From the NCBI GenBank assembly GCA_944392755.1, contig CALXXT010000064.1, forward strand, positions 1 to 40,838: DNA of 40,838 bases, in the 5' to 3' direction. Numbering within the stretch: position 1 is the first letter of the stretch; each line of letters begins with the position of its first letter. Of the stretch, positions 32,651 to 40,838 are shown in pieces. Source of the DNA: an uncultured Sutterella sp. Lineage in GTDB: Bacteria; Pseudomonadota; Gammaproteobacteria; Burkholderiales; Burkholderiaceae_F. The translations under genes were made by a program, and so were the position numbers. Below the pieces are notes generated by a model, which saw only the letters and a program-made list of their open reading frames with translations, had not been told where the DNA came from and made no database searches.

Positions 32651-33243
32651 CCCCAGCGTCGGGCCAGAAGCTCGGCCATGATGCGCAGCGCCTTGCCCCG
32701 GTGGCTCAGGCGGTTCTTCTCCTCGGCGGAAAGCTCGGCCGCGGTTCGGCCTTCTTCGGGAAGGTAAAAGTACGGATCGTACCCGAAACCGCCCTCGCCC
32801 GCCGCGCTTCGCGCGACTTCGCCCGCCCAGACGCCCTCGGCGATGAGGGGCTCGGGATCGTCCGCCGCGCGCACGGCGACCAGGAGGCAGCTGTAGTGGG
32901 CGCTTCGAGATTCGGCCCCCTCGAGCTTGCGCAGAAGAAGCGCGTTGTTCGCCGCATCGTCGTGTCCGCCCGCAAAGCGCGCGGAGTGCACGCCCGGAGC
33001 GCCGCCCAAGGCGTCGACGCAGAGCCCCGAATCGTCGGCGAGCGCGGGCAGTCCCGTCTCGCGGGCGGCGTGGCGCGCCTTGGCGAGCGCATTTTCGACG
33101 AACGTGCCGAAGGGCTCTTCGGCGGGCGTCACCCCCAGTTCGCCCTGACGGACGAGTTCAATTCCGAGCGGCGCGAAAAGCGCCTGAAACTCCCGAAGCT
33201 TTCCCGCGTTGTCGGACGCGAGCACCAATCGACGGACGGTCAT
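32638..33243 (-). CDS. rdgB: XTP/dITP diphosphatase (RdgB/HAM1 family)
   Basis: This house-cleaning enzyme hydrolyses XTP, dITP and ITP to the monophosphates so that damaged purines do not enter DNA or RNA. The 201-residue length is typical (E. coli 197). Visible motifs are [12 protein letters not shown] at 8-19, [13 protein letters not shown] around 67-79 with the catalytic Asp, and [20 protein letters not shown] with the SHRGKAL motif near the C terminus. ATG 33243 overlaps the rph stop by 4 bp, and its own stop overlaps the hemW start, so the three genes are translationally coupled. Confidence 0.97.
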   Translation of the reverse strand: MTVRRLVLASDNAGKLREFQALFAPLGIELVRQGELGVTPAEEPFGTFVENALAKARHAARETGLPALADDSGLCVDALGGAPGVHSARFAGGHDDAANNALLLRKLEGAESRSAHYSCLLVAVRAADDPEPLIAEGVWAGEVARSAAGEGGFGYDPYFYLPEEGRTAAELSAEEKNRLSHRGKALRIMAELLARRWGWGD

Positions 33244-33986
33244 TCTTCCTCTCCCTGCAAAGCCCGGCGCTGCGCCTCGGCCAATTCTGCGTTTCCCTTC
33301 ACGGCGAGGCGGATCAGCTCATCGAGAGTGTCTCGGTCGAAGGGGGCGCCTTCGGCCGTGCCCTGAACCTCGACGAACTTTCCTTCGGACGTCATGACGA
33401 CGTTCATGTCGGTGCCGCAGGCGCTGTCTTCCGAATAGTCGAGGTCGAGCATCGGCCGGCCGTCGACGACCCCCACCGAAACGGCGGAAATCTGCGCCTC
33501 CATGGGATCCTCGGCGACGAGCCCCTCTTCGAGCATCCAGTCGAGGGCGTCGCGCAGCGCCACCCAGGCGCCCGTGATGGAGGCGCACCGCGTGCCTCCG
33601 TCGGCCTGAAGCACGTCGCAGTCGATCTTGACCGTGTATTCGCCGAGCTTGCGGCGGTTCACCGCGGCGCGCAGACTTCGGCCGATCAGGCGCTGAATTT
33701 CCTGCGTGCGCCCGCTTTGCCTGCCTTTGGCCGCTTCGCGTTCGCAGCGCGTCCCGGTCGAGCGCGGGAGGAGCCCGTACTCGGCCGTGACCCAGCCTTC
33801 GCCCTTGCCGCGAAGAAACGCGGGCACGCCCGCCTCGACGCTTGCCGTGCAGAGCACCTTCGTGTCGCCCACGGCGATGAGGACGCTCCCTTCGGCGTAC
33901 TTGGTGAAGCGGCGCCGCATGCTCACCGGACGCAGCGCGTCCCGAGCGCGGCCGTCGGAACCGCGGCCCATACTCTTTTCGTTCAT
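33240..33986 (-). CDS. rph: ribonuclease PH
   Basis: RNase PH is a phosphate-dependent 3'-to-5' exoribonuclease that trims tRNA and other RNA ends. The 248-residue product is slightly longer than E. coli Rph (238). Family motifs present are [19 protein letters not shown], the [33 protein letters not shown] segment with the phosphate-binding arginines, and [19 protein letters not shown] with the catalytic aspartates. ATG 33986 is preferred because a GAGAGGA site lies at good spacing; the frame stays open far upstream, but that overlaps divergent yicC. It begins the minus-strand operon rph-rdgB-hemW. Confidence 0.96.
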   Translation of the reverse strand: MNEKSMGRGSDGRARDALRPVSMRRRFTKYAEGSVLIAVGDTKVLCTASVEAGVPAFLRGKGEGWVTAEYGLLPRSTGTRCEREAAKGRQSGRTQEIQRLIGRSLRAAVNRRKLGEYTVKIDCDVLQADGGTRCASITGAWVALRDALDWMLEEGLVAEDPMEAQISAVSVGVVDGRPMLDLDYSEDSACGTDMNVVMTSEGKFVEVQGTAEGAPFDRDTLDELIRLAVKGNAELAEAQRRALQGEEE

Positions 33987-34093
33987 CAACAATCCTCTCC
34001 AGGGGCGTTCCGCGCGCGGCGAAATCGCCCGTTCGCAGCGCCCGCCGGCGGAGACGATCCTCCAAGTCGAGCGCCAAGTGATTCGTTCCGCCT

Positions 34094-34099
34094 TATTAT
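34094..34099 (+). promoter_or_regulatory. possible -10 between rph and yicC
   Basis: TATTAT at 34094-34099 lies 30 bp before yicC, and CATAAT reads on the opposite strand across nearly the same bases (34101-34096 region) towards rph. No convincing -35 is seen for either direction. The two promoters may share this block. Confidence 0.3.
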
Positions 34100-34128
34100 G
34101 AGCGGACTCTACGACCGAAAGGATGTTT

Positions 34129-35028
34129 ATGTCGATTTCCAGCATGACGGGCTTCGCTTCCGTTGAAGCCTCGACGCTTTTGGGCGAACTCTCGATCGAG
34201 TGCCGGAGCGTCAATTCGAAATTTTTGGATCTGACCCTGCGCCTCGACGAAGCGGTCCGATTCCTTGAGGGCGACATCCGCGCCCTCGTGCAGAAGCACG
34301 TCTCCCGGGGAAAGCTCGAGCTGCGGATCTCGCTCGCGCGCCGCGGCGAAAGCATTCCCGCCTGCATCAACGAAGAGGCGCTCGCCCGGCTCGCCGCGCT
34401 TGAAGCGTCCGTGCGCCGCCTCGCGCCCGAGGCGCGCCCGCTCTCCGTGGCGGAAATCCTCGAAATGCCGGGAATCGCCGCCGCCCCCACGGTCGACCGC
34501 GAGGCCTTCAAGGGGGAAGTTCTCGGCGCGGCGCTCGATGCGCTCGTCCGCCTGAAGGAAGCCCGCACCCGTGAGGGCGAGGCGCTCGCCCGCGTGATTC
34601 TCGACTACTGCGGCCGCATGGAGGCGGTCGTTGAGACCGTTCGAAGCGAAATCCCGAAGATTCTCGAAAATCTGACGGCCAAGCTCACGGAGCGCCTCGA
34701 CGACGCGCTCGCGCACGCGCTTACGGAAAAGAGCGCGCTCTCGACCGAAGAGGTGCAGGACCGCATTCGTCAGGAAGTGACGCTTTACGCCGTGAAGCTC
34801 GACGTCGACGAGGAGATGAACCGGCTGGCGACGCATCTCGCGGAAGTCCGCCGCCTTCTCGCGGCGGGCGGTCCCGTCGGCCGCAAGCTCGACTTCATGG
34901 CTCAGGAAATGAACCGCGAGGCGAACACGCTCGGCTCGAAGGCCGCCGCCATCGAAATGACGAACGCTTCGCTCGCGCTCAAGGTCACGATCGACCAAAT
35001 GCGCGAGCAGATTCAAAATTTGGAATAA
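34129..35028 (+). CDS. yicC: YicC/YloC-family endoribonuclease
   Basis: YicC proteins are endoribonucleases implicated in small RNA and mRNA turnover. The 299-residue product is complete (E. coli 287). The N-terminal family domain opens with [10 protein letters not shown] and [13 protein letters not shown]; the C-terminal DUF1732 region has the conserved [21 protein letters not shown] motif near residue 264. Of two close ATGs, 34129 is preferred because AAAGGA lies 5 nt upstream; ATG 34123 would leave no room for the ribosome binding site. It is divergent from rph, and gmk follows after 14 bp. Confidence 0.94.
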   Translation: MSISSMTGFASVEASTLLGELSIECRSVNSKFLDLTLRLDEAVRFLEGDIRALVQKHVSRGKLELRISLARRGESIPACINEEALARLAALEASVRRLAPEARPLSVAEILEMPGIAAAPTVDREAFKGEVLGAALDALVRLKEARTREGEALARVILDYCGRMEAVVETVRSEIPKILENLTAKLTERLDDALAHALTEKSALSTEEVQDRIRQEVTLYAVKLDVDEEMNRLATHLAEVRRLLAAGGPVGRKLDFMAQEMNREANTLGSKAAAIEMTNASLALKVTIDQMREQIQNLE

Positions 35029-35042
35029 GGGAGATTCACGCC

Positions 35043-35690
35043 ATGACCGAAGCCGCCGCCAACCGCCCCCGCCGCGCCGGATGCCTCTTTCTCGTCACCG
35101 CGCCGTCGGGCGCGGGCAAGTCCTCGCTCGTGAACGCCCTCCTGGAGCGGCAGAAGTCGATTCGGCTCTCCATTTCGCACACGACGCGCGATCCGCGCCC
35201 GGGCGAAGTGAACGGGCGCGAATACCACTTCGTCACGGAAGCGGCCTTCGCCGCCATGGCCGAGCGCGGAGAGTTCCTCGAGTCCGCCCTCGTGCACGGG
35301 CACCACTACGGCACGAACCGTCTCTGGATCGAAGAGGAAATGGAGGCGGGCCGGGACGTGCTCCTTGAAATCGACTGGCAGGGCGCGCGCCAGGTTCGCA
35401 AGCACTTCCCCGAAGCGGTCGGGATCTTCATCCTCCCGCCCTCTCTCGAAGCGCTCGAGTGGCGGCTCCACCACCGCGGCACGGATTCCGAGGCGACGAT
35501 CAGCCGCCGGCTGCTCGGCGCCGGAGCCGAGATGGCGCATGCCCCGGAATTCGACTACGTTATAATCAACGAAGTTTTCGACCAGGCCCTGACCGAGCTT
35601 GAATCCATCGTGATTTCAAGCCGTTTGTCGTATGCGCAGCAGGCACTGCGCCGCCGTTCCGTTTTCGTCGGCCTCGGCGTCCCGGTCTGA
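35043..35690 (+). CDS. gmk: guanylate kinase
   Basis: Guanylate kinase phosphorylates GMP to GDP with ATP. The 215-residue product is typical (E. coli 207). The P-loop APSGAGKSS lies at 20-28, followed by the GMP-binding [22 protein letters not shown] segment and [16 protein letters not shown] 35043 has GGGAG upstream. It lies between yicC and rpoZ in the order shared by many Burkholderiales. Confidence 0.97.
   Translation: MTEAAANRPRRAGCLFLVTAPSGAGKSSLVNALLERQKSIRLSISHTTRDPRPGEVNGREYHFVTEAAFAAMAERGEFLESALVHGHHYGTNRLWIEEEMEAGRDVLLEIDWQGARQVRKHFPEAVGIFILPPSLEALEWRLHHRGTDSEATISRRLLGAGAEMAHAPEFDYVIINEVFDQALTELESIVISSRLSYAQQALRRRSVFVGLGVPV
35561..35566 (+). promoter_or_regulatory. possible internal -10 for rpoZ within gmk
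   Basis: A perfect TATAAT sits near the 3' end of gmk, about 150 bp before rpoZ, encoding part of a valine-isoleucine stretch. No good -35 is present at normal spacing, so it may be chance. Confidence 0.25.
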
Positions 35691-35718
35691 CACTCAGAAT
35701 CAGCACAAACGAGAAGAA

Positions 35719-35919
35719 ATGGCACGCATTACCGTTGAAGATTGTCTCAAGAAGATCCCGAACCGCTTCCAGATGGTGCTCGCGGCCGCTTACCGCGCCC
35801 GCCAGCTTTCGCACGGCTACGCGCCGAAGGTGGACGCCAAGGACAAGCCCGCCGTCGTCGCCCTGCGCGAAATCGCGAGCGGACAGGTCGGGCTCGAAAT
35901 GTTGAAGCACGTGGAGTAA
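35719..35919 (+). CDS. rpoZ: RNA polymerase omega subunit
   Basis: The omega subunit helps assemble RNA polymerase and forms part of the ppGpp site with beta-prime. The 66-residue product begins [30 protein letters not shown], the conserved omega core. It is shorter than E. coli omega (91) but usual for betaproteobacteria. ATG 35719 follows GAGAAGAA closely; the frame extends upstream into gmk but lacks a site there. Placement directly before spoT links the ppGpp-binding subunit and the ppGpp enzyme. Confidence 0.96.
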   Translation: MARITVEDCLKKIPNRFQMVLAAAYRARQLSHGYAPKVDAKDKPAVVALREIASGQVGLEMLKHVE

Positions 35920-35952
35920 GGCGCTCGATCGATCGCCTTCCCGAAGCGACGG

Positions 35953-35997
35953 ACGGCCGCGCGGCCCCTGAAAACTCTAGGGGGCGCCGGCCGTTTT
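35953..35997 (+). terminator. terminator-like hairpin between rpoZ and spoT
   Basis: Arms ACGGCCG (35953-35959) and CGGCCGT (35988-35994) pair, with further internal pairing of CCCCT with AGGGG, and TTTT at 35994-35997. The U-tract is short, so readthrough into spoT is likely. A TATAGT (36002-36007) just after could act as a -10 for spoT. Confidence 0.6.
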
Positions 35998-36075
35998 GTC
36001 TTATAGTGAACTTTTCAAAGCGTGCGCCGTTGAAGCGCACCGTCCCTTCGCCCTCTTTTTCCCAAGGATTCCGCC

Positions 36076-38442
36076 ATGGCGCCCGATGCCGCCCCGATCT
36101 TCCCCGATGATCTCTACGCCACTCAGGAAGAGGCGGGAGGCGCGGCGCCCCAGCCGATGCCCCCGCGCAAGCCCGTCGCGCCCTTCCGGTTCCTGAAGCA
36201 CGCCGCGCGTCCGCCCATTCCGATGCCCTCCGAGCGCGTGAAGCTTCCCGACGCGGACCTGCCGCTCTTCACGCCTCAGGTCGAGCCCGGAATCGCTACG
36301 GCCCAGGGACTGCTCGAGCGCTGCCGTCAGTACCTCTCGGCGGCGGACGTCGAGAAGATCCGCGAAGCCTACCGCTACGCCGACAGCGCGCATCTCGGTC
36401 AGTTCCGCAAGTCGGGCGAGCCCTACATCACGCACCCGATCGCGGTCGCGACGATTCTCGCCTCCTGGAAGATGGACGCCGAAACGGTCGAGGCGGGCCT
36501 CATGCACGACGTCCTGGAGGACACGGGACGGAGCAAGCGCGAGATGGCCGAACGCTTCGGCACGGACGTGGCGGAATTGGTCGACGGCGTCTCGAAGCTC
36601 GACAAGCTGCGCTTTTCCTCGAACGAAATCGCGCAGGCCGAGAGCTTCCGCAAGATGCTGCTCGCCATGTCGCGCGACGTGCGCGTCATTCTCGTCAAGC
36701 TCGCCGACCGCGTGCACAACATGCGCACCTTGGGCGTCATGCGCCCCGAGAAGAAGGCCCGCATCGCGAGGGAGACGCTCGACATCTACGTGCCGATCGC
36801 GCACCGGCTCGGGCTCAACAACGTCTTCCGCGAGCTGCAGGAGCTCAGCTTCGCGAACCGCTACCCCTACCGCTACAAGGTGCTCTATGCGAACGTGCTG
36901 CGCAAGCGCGAGAGCCGCCGCACGATCCTCGAGCGGATCCTCAACGAAACGAAGGCTTCGCTCGCGAAGGCGGGCATTCACAGCCGCATTCTCGGGCGCG
37001 ACAAGACGATCTACGGCATCTACAACAAGATGCGCGAGAAGCATCAAAGCTTCTCGGACGCGCTCGACATCTACGGCTTCCGCGTCGTCGTGCGCTCGCT
37101 CGACGACTGCTACCTCACGCTCGGCGCCCTGCACCGGCTCTACAAGCCCGTTCACGCCCGCTTCAAGGACTTCATCGCCATTCCGAAGTCGAACGGCTAC
37201 CAGAGCCTGCACACGACGGTGATCGGGCCGGACGGCACGCCGATCGAATACCAGATCCGCACGGAAGCGATGCACCGCGTCGACGAGGACGGCATTCTCG
37301 TCCACTGGCTCTACAGCACGGACGTCGACGAAGGGGGACTGCAGTCCCGCACGGCCGCCTGGCTCCAGAATCTTCTCGAAATTCAGCGCACCAGTCAGGA
37401 CAGCGCCGAATTTCTTGAAAACATCAAGGTCGACCTCTTCCCGAACCGCATCTACGTCTTCACGCCGCGCGGAAAGATCATCTCGCTGCCGAAGGGGTCG
37501 ACCCCGGTCGACTTCGCCTACGAAATTCACACGGACGTCGGCAACCACGCCTTCGCCGCCCGCGTCAACGGGGAGGAGCAGCCGCTCGTCGCGCCGCTCA
37601 AGAACGGCGACATGGTTCAGATCGAAACGAGGCCCGACGCGCACCCGATGCCGCAATGGCTCGAGGCGGTCCGCTCGGGACGCGCGCGCGCGGAAATCCG
37701 CCAATACCTGCGCAACTGCCAGTCGGCCGAATCGCAGCGCCTCGGCGAATCGGCGCTCCGGGCCATCGCGCAGGAAAAGCACGTCGACCTCGCCGAGCTG
37801 CCCGCGTCGGTGAAGGCGAAGCTTCTGCAGGAATACGGCGTCGACAGCCGCGAAAAGCTGATGGAGGCGATCGGCCTCGGCAAGATCATCCCGGCGGCGC
37901 TGCTGCACCGCGTCATCACCCTGATGAAGGCCGAAGGGCTTGAGGTGGAAAGCGAGCTCCCGAGCGTCGTGATCGACGGGAACGAAGGGCTGGCCCTCCA
38001 TCTCGCCACCTGCTGCCATCCGATTCCGGGCGACGGCATCCGCGGCTTCAACCGACCGGGCGCGGGCCTCACGGTTCATCGGGCGGACTGCCCGCACGCC
38101 GTGCGCGGCGCCAAGGCCGACCCGCAGCGCTGGATGGATCTCGAGTGGGGCAAGACGAAGGAAGGCGCTCACTTTGCGGTGCCGCTCGAAGTCCGCGTGA
38201 AGGACGCGCACGCGGGTCTCGCGACGGTGGCGACCGCCATCGCGCAGGCCAAGAGCAGCATCACGGCGATCACGCTCGAAGAGACGAAGCCCGATCCCAC
38301 GGTCCGCGTCACGGCGCTCGTGCGCGACCGCAACCACCTCGTGCACGTGATGCGCACGGTCCGCCAGACGGACGTCGTCCTCAAGGTGCGGCGCGTCCTC
38401 GAGGAAGTGCGCCGCAGCGAGAAGAAGGACGGTTCGGCCTAA
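36076..38442 (+). CDS. spoT: bifunctional (p)ppGpp synthetase/hydrolase SpoT
   Basis: SpoT makes and degrades the alarmone (p)ppGpp. The 788-residue product has an N-terminal extension of about 70 residues, rich in Pro and Ala, before the usual start of the fold. The hydrolase domain keeps His120 and the His144-Asp145 pair in LMHDVLEDT, so hydrolysis should work. The synthetase domain shows KTIYGIYNKMREK, ALDIYGFRVVV, DFIAIPKSNGYQSLHTT (about 365-380) and EYQIRTEAMHRVDEDG. A TGS domain begins near 452 (DLFPNRIYVFTPRGK), a cysteine motif ATCCHPIPGD lies near 645, and the ACT domain occupies about 705-780. It follows rpoZ, and its stop overlaps the converging greB end by 4 bp. Confidence 0.95.
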   Translation: MAPDAAPIFPDDLYATQEEAGGAAPQPMPPRKPVAPFRFLKHAARPPIPMPSERVKLPDADLPLFTPQVEPGIATAQGLLERCRQYLSAADVEKIREAYRYADSAHLGQFRKSGEPYITHPIAVATILASWKMDAETVEAGLMHDVLEDTGRSKREMAERFGTDVAELVDGVSKLDKLRFSSNEIAQAESFRKMLLAMSRDVRVILVKLADRVHNMRTLGVMRPEKKARIARETLDIYVPIAHRLGLNNVFRELQELSFANRYPYRYKVLYANVLRKRESRRTILERILNETKASLAKAGIHSRILGRDKTIYGIYNKMREKHQSFSDALDIYGFRVVVRSLDDCYLTLGALHRLYKPVHARFKDFIAIPKSNGYQSLHTTVIGPDGTPIEYQIRTEAMHRVDEDGILVHWLYSTDVDEGGLQSRTAAWLQNLLEIQRTSQDSAEFLENIKVDLFPNRIYVFTPRGKIISLPKGSTPVDFAYEIHTDVGNHAFAARVNGEEQPLVAPLKNGDMVQIETRPDAHPMPQWLEAVRSGRARAEIRQYLRNCQSAESQRLGESALRAIAQEKHVDLAELPASVKAKLLQEYGVDSREKLMEAIGLGKIIPAALLHRVITLMKAEGLEVESELPSVVIDGNEGLALHLATCCHPIPGDGIRGFNRPGAGLTVHRADCPHAVRGAKADPQRWMDLEWGKTKEGAHFAVPLEVRVKDAHAGLATVATAIAQAKSSITAITLEETKPDPTVRVTALVRDRNHLVHVMRTVRQTDVVLKVRRVLEEVRRSEKKDGSA

Positions 38443-38999
38443 GGAACGGGCGACGCGTTCGTGTAGGTGATTTCGAGGATTTCGAGCGTCTCAACCCCCG
38501 CGGGATGCGTCTTCGTCGCGGGGGTCGGAAGCTTCACCTCGTCGCCCTCGAAATGCCTCAGGAAGACGCGCGCGATGGGGCTCACCCAGCTCACGTCTCC
38601 CTTTGAGGCGTCCGCCTCGTCGATGCCGACGATGCGGATCTTGTGCTCGCGGCCCGAAGCATCCGCGTAGAGCACGGTCGCGCCGAAGAAGATCTGGTCG
38701 GTTTCGGGCCGGGACTCGGGATCCACCACCTCGGCCGACTCGATGCGCTTGTTGAGAAAACGGATGCGCCGGTCGATTTCGCGAAGACGGCGCTTCCCGT
38801 ACTGGTAGTCCCCGTTTTCGCTGCGGTCGCCGTTGCTCGCCGCCCAGGAAACGACGTTGACGACTTCGGGGCGCTCCACGTTGACCAAATGCTCGCGCTC
38901 GTCGAGAAGCCGCCGATAGCATGCGGGCGTCATGTAGTTCTTGGTGTTGGGCGGAAGTCCCGGAAGCTTCACCTCTTCGTCGTCCTCATCCTGCGCCAT
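38439..38999 (-). CDS. greB: transcription elongation factor GreB
   Basis: GreB rescues backtracked RNA polymerase by stimulating transcript cleavage. The 186-residue product has an acidic N-terminal extension of about 25 residues, then the coiled-coil domain beginning NYMTPACYRRLLDERE. The tip carries the catalytic acidic residues in GDRSENGDYQYGK, followed by RRLREIDRRIRFLNKRIESAEVVDP, which is GreB-type rather than GreA. The C-terminal FKBP-like domain ends with the stop at 38439. ATG 38999 has AAGGGG at suitable spacing; an in-frame ATG at 39017 lacks one. The last 4 bp overlap the stop of spoT. Confidence 0.95.
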   Translation of the reverse strand: MAQDEDDEEVKLPGLPPNTKNYMTPACYRRLLDEREHLVNVERPEVVNVVSWAASNGDRSENGDYQYGKRRLREIDRRIRFLNKRIESAEVVDPESRPETDQIFFGATVLYADASGREHKIRIVGIDEADASKGDVSWVSPIARVFLRHFEGDEVKLPTPATKTHPAGVETLEILEITYTNASPVP

Positions 39000-39025
39000 G
39001 ATTCGATTCCCCTTCAACGGACGAA

Positions 39026-39044
39026 CGCGCGGAAAGTCCGCGCG
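39026..39044 (-). other. stem-loop between the antiporter gene and greB
   Basis: The perfect 8-bp arms CGCGCGGA and TCCGCGCG enclose a 3-nt loop, 27 bp upstream of the greB start codon on the minus strand. No T-run follows on that strand, so it is not a clear terminator. It may limit readthrough or affect greB translation. A nearby inverted repeat GGACA/TGTCC (about 39062-39078) spans a TAGAAT -10-like block on the minus strand. Confidence 0.45.
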
Positions 39045-39068
39045 CTCCTTTCTGTGCGAGAGGACATT

Positions 39069-40808
39069 CTAGTGTCCCGCGGGCGCATCGACTTCGTCGG
39101 CCTCTTCGGATGCGGCCGAGGACTCGGGCTCGACGATCGAAGCGGCAAGACGGTCGACCGCCGAGCGCTCGATCGAGAGGAAGCGGGAATTCTCGAGATG
39201 CGCCTCGCTCCAGGCCTCGGCGTCGCTTCCGACGAAGACGAGCGGAACCTTCGGCGCAAGCTCGCGGCAGGCTGCGGCGGCCGCCGCCGTCGCCGCTCCT
39301 TCGTCGACGAAGACGACGCCCGCGGCGCGCTCCGGATGAGCGGACTCCCAAAGCGCGGGATGCGCCGCGTCTCCTTCGAGAACCGCAAGCCCTTCGACCG
39401 ATTCGGCATGAGACGCCTCGGCGTCCCCCGTGAGCAGCGTCGCGCGGCCCTCGGAGGCGAGCCTTTCGGAGAGCGACCGCGCGAGCGTGCCGCTGCCGAC
39501 GACAACCCAATGCCCGTAGGGCTTCGGCGCCTTCGCCGCCTTCTCTTCGGACTCGCCCGGCATTTCACGCTGCGACGCTCTTGCCGCCCAGGCGAACTTC
39601 GCGGTGAGGAGCGCCGCCGCCTTCGGCACGAGCGAGAAGCAGATGGGGTTCAGCGCGATCGAAAGGATGGCGCCCGCCACCACCAAGTTGACGAGTTCGG
39701 GCGAGGCAAGCCCAAGCTGAACGGCCTGCGCGACGAGGATGAAGGAGAATTCGCCGATCTGCGCGAGGGACACCGCGACCGTGAGCGCCGTGTGAAGCGG
39801 ATACCGAAGAAGCCAGACGAGCAGGAAGGCGCAGAGCGACTTCCCGAGAACGATCGTGACGAGCACGGCGAGGACCTCTCCGAAATGAGTCGTGAGGACG
39901 CGCCAGTCGAAGAGCATGCCGACCGCGACGAAGAAAAGCACGGCAAAGGCGTCCTGCAGAGGGAGCGACTCCGTCGCCGCGCGGTGCGCAAAGCGGCTCT
40001 CCTGCATCACCATGCCGGCGAAGAAGGCTCCGAGCGCGAAGCTCACGTGGAAGAAGACGGCCGCGCCGTAGGCGATGCCGACCGCCGCCGCGAGCACGAA
40101 GAGCGTGAAGAGCTCCCGCGAGCGCGTCTTCGCCACTTCCTTGATCGCCCACGGGAGAATGCGTCGGCCGACGAGAAGCATGAGGACGACGAAGAGCGCG
40201 GCAAGGGCCAGCGTGAGTCCAAGGCTCTGCGCGAGGGCGAAGCCGTCGAGCGCGCCCCGATCCTCTGCTCCCGAGCCGAAGACGTTCGCGAGCGGCGGCA
40301 GGAGCACGAGGATGATCACGGTCGCCAGATCTTCGACGACGAGCCACCCCACCGCAATGCGCCCGTCGGGGCCCGAGAGGATGCCCCTCACCTCGAGGGC
40401 CTTGAGAAGCACCACGGTCGACGCGCAGGAGAGCGAGAGCCCGAGCGCGAAGGCCTCCACCCAATGGCGGCCGAAGATCACGTGCGCCGCCACGGCGCCG
40501 AGCGCGGTGGCGCCCAGCATCTGCAGGATCGCCCCCGGGATCGCGATCTTCTTCACCCGCATCAGGTCCTGAATGGAGAAGTGAAGCCCCACGCCGAACA
40601 TGAGGAGCATGACGCCGATTTCGGAGAGCTGATGCGCGAGCTCGGGGTCCGCAAAAACGCCGGGCGTATGCTGCCCGGCGGCAATGCCGGCCAAGAGGTA
40701 CCCGACCAAGGCGGGCGCCTTCAGAAAGCGTTCGACGAGAAAGCCGAATACGAGCGCGAGAGAAAACGCGATGACGAGCGTGGAGATGAGGGGGAGCGAA
40801 TGTTCCAT
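39069..40808 (-). CDS. CPA2-family cation:proton antiporter with degenerate RCK domain
   Basis: A 579-residue inner membrane protein of the KefB/YbaL (monovalent cation:proton antiporter 2) type. About 12 helices fill residues 5-410; the conserved helix GWLVVEDLATVIILVLLPPL (154-173) carries Glu159-Asp160 at the place of the family transport acid. A C-terminal domain (about 433-555) resembles the RCK/TrkA-N domain. Its nucleotide motif reads GSGTLA, with Ala where the third glycine of GxGxxG is expected, so NAD or glutathione control may be reduced or lost. No TrkA-C domain follows; the end is a Ser/Ala/Glu/Asp tail. ATG 40808 begins a normal first helix. It lies upstream of greB in the same direction. 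The transported ion (K+ or Na+) is not determinable here. Confidence 0.88.
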   Translation of the reverse strand: MEHSLPLISTLVIAFSLALVFGFLVERFLKAPALVGYLLAGIAAGQHTPGVFADPELAHQLSEIGVMLLMFGVGLHFSIQDLMRVKKIAIPGAILQMLGATALGAVAAHVIFGRHWVEAFALGLSLSCASTVVLLKALEVRGILSGPDGRIAVGWLVVEDLATVIILVLLPPLANVFGSGAEDRGALDGFALAQSLGLTLALAALFVVLMLLVGRRILPWAIKEVAKTRSRELFTLFVLAAAVGIAYGAAVFFHVSFALGAFFAGMVMQESRFAHRAATESLPLQDAFAVLFFVAVGMLFDWRVLTTHFGEVLAVLVTIVLGKSLCAFLLVWLLRYPLHTALTVAVSLAQIGEFSFILVAQAVQLGLASPELVNLVVAGAILSIALNPICFSLVPKAAALLTAKFAWAARASQREMPGESEEKAAKAPKPYGHWVVVGSGTLARSLSERLASEGRATLLTGDAEASHAESVEGLAVLEGDAAHPALWESAHPERAAGVVFVDEGAATAAAAAACRELAPKVPLVFVGSDAEAWSEAHLENSRFLSIERSAVDRLAASIVEPESSAASEEADEVDAPAGH

Positions 40809-40838
40809 GGCCTGCAGCAGTCGGGTGGCGGAGGGAGG

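Noticed and set aside
35561-35566. TATAAT inside gmk as a strong rpoZ promoter
   Set aside because: No -35 at proper spacing; rpoZ is plausibly cotranscribed with gmk. Kept only as a low-confidence site.

Overview
The window reads as a chromosomal segment of a high-GC betaproteobacterium (order Burkholderiales). Sutterellaceae is my best guess, from general resemblance and the tripartite tricarboxylate transporter set, and it is not proven. The order evidence is the block rph-rdgB-hemW (minus) diverging from yicC-gmk-rpoZ-spoT with greB convergent (plus), a known Burkholderiales arrangement, together with glnA-ntrB-ntrC and betaproteobacterial protein variants throughout. Coding density is high, nearly every gene is a complete housekeeping gene, and I see no phage, IS element, integron, CRISPR array or toxin-antitoxin locus.

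Left edge (1-488): a leader region of a ribosomal RNA operon on the minus strand. It has two tandem sigma-70 promoters with 17-bp spacers, then a boxB-like hairpin and a boxA-like motif. The 16S gene would begin just beyond position 1. From 489 to 10770 there are an unrecognised two-helix membrane protein, pyrD, an initiator tRNA with its own promoter and terminator, a membrane-anchored HdrD-type Fe-S oxidoreductase, a PBP7-type D,D-peptidase and the giant helicase gene hrpA.

Middle (10900-25500): an aldehyde dehydrogenase, the iron-trafficking protein YggX, rpiA, a DctS/DctR-like two-component system, a YrbL-family kinase-like protein, folD, oligopeptidase A (prlC) and exonuclease III (xthA). 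A PheC-like protein without a signal peptide overlaps xthA by 4 bp. A complete tctC-tctB-tctA tricarboxylate transporter operon follows, with two stem-loops between tctC and tctB and a strong terminator after tctA.

Right part (25600-40808): an unrecognised 160-residue protein; then, on the minus strand, the nitrogen control cluster glnA-ntrB-ntrC followed by an RlmN/Cfr-family radical SAM gene that overlaps ntrC by 4 bp. The glnA promoter region has a textbook sigma-54 site and an upstream NtrC operator, so the cluster is probably autoregulated by NtrBC. Beyond it lie hemW-rdgB-rph (minus), yicC-gmk-rpoZ-spoT (plus), then greB and a CPA2-type cation:proton antiporter with a degenerate nucleotide-binding domain (minus).

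I did not find a clear, previously undescribed system. The items most worth a second look are the cytosolic PheC-like protein coupled to xthA, the RlmN/Cfr-like gene coupled to ntrBC, the unplaced Fe-S oxidoreductase, the two unrecognised proteins (489-1322 and 25596-26078), and the well-resolved regulatory sites at the rRNA operon and at glnA.
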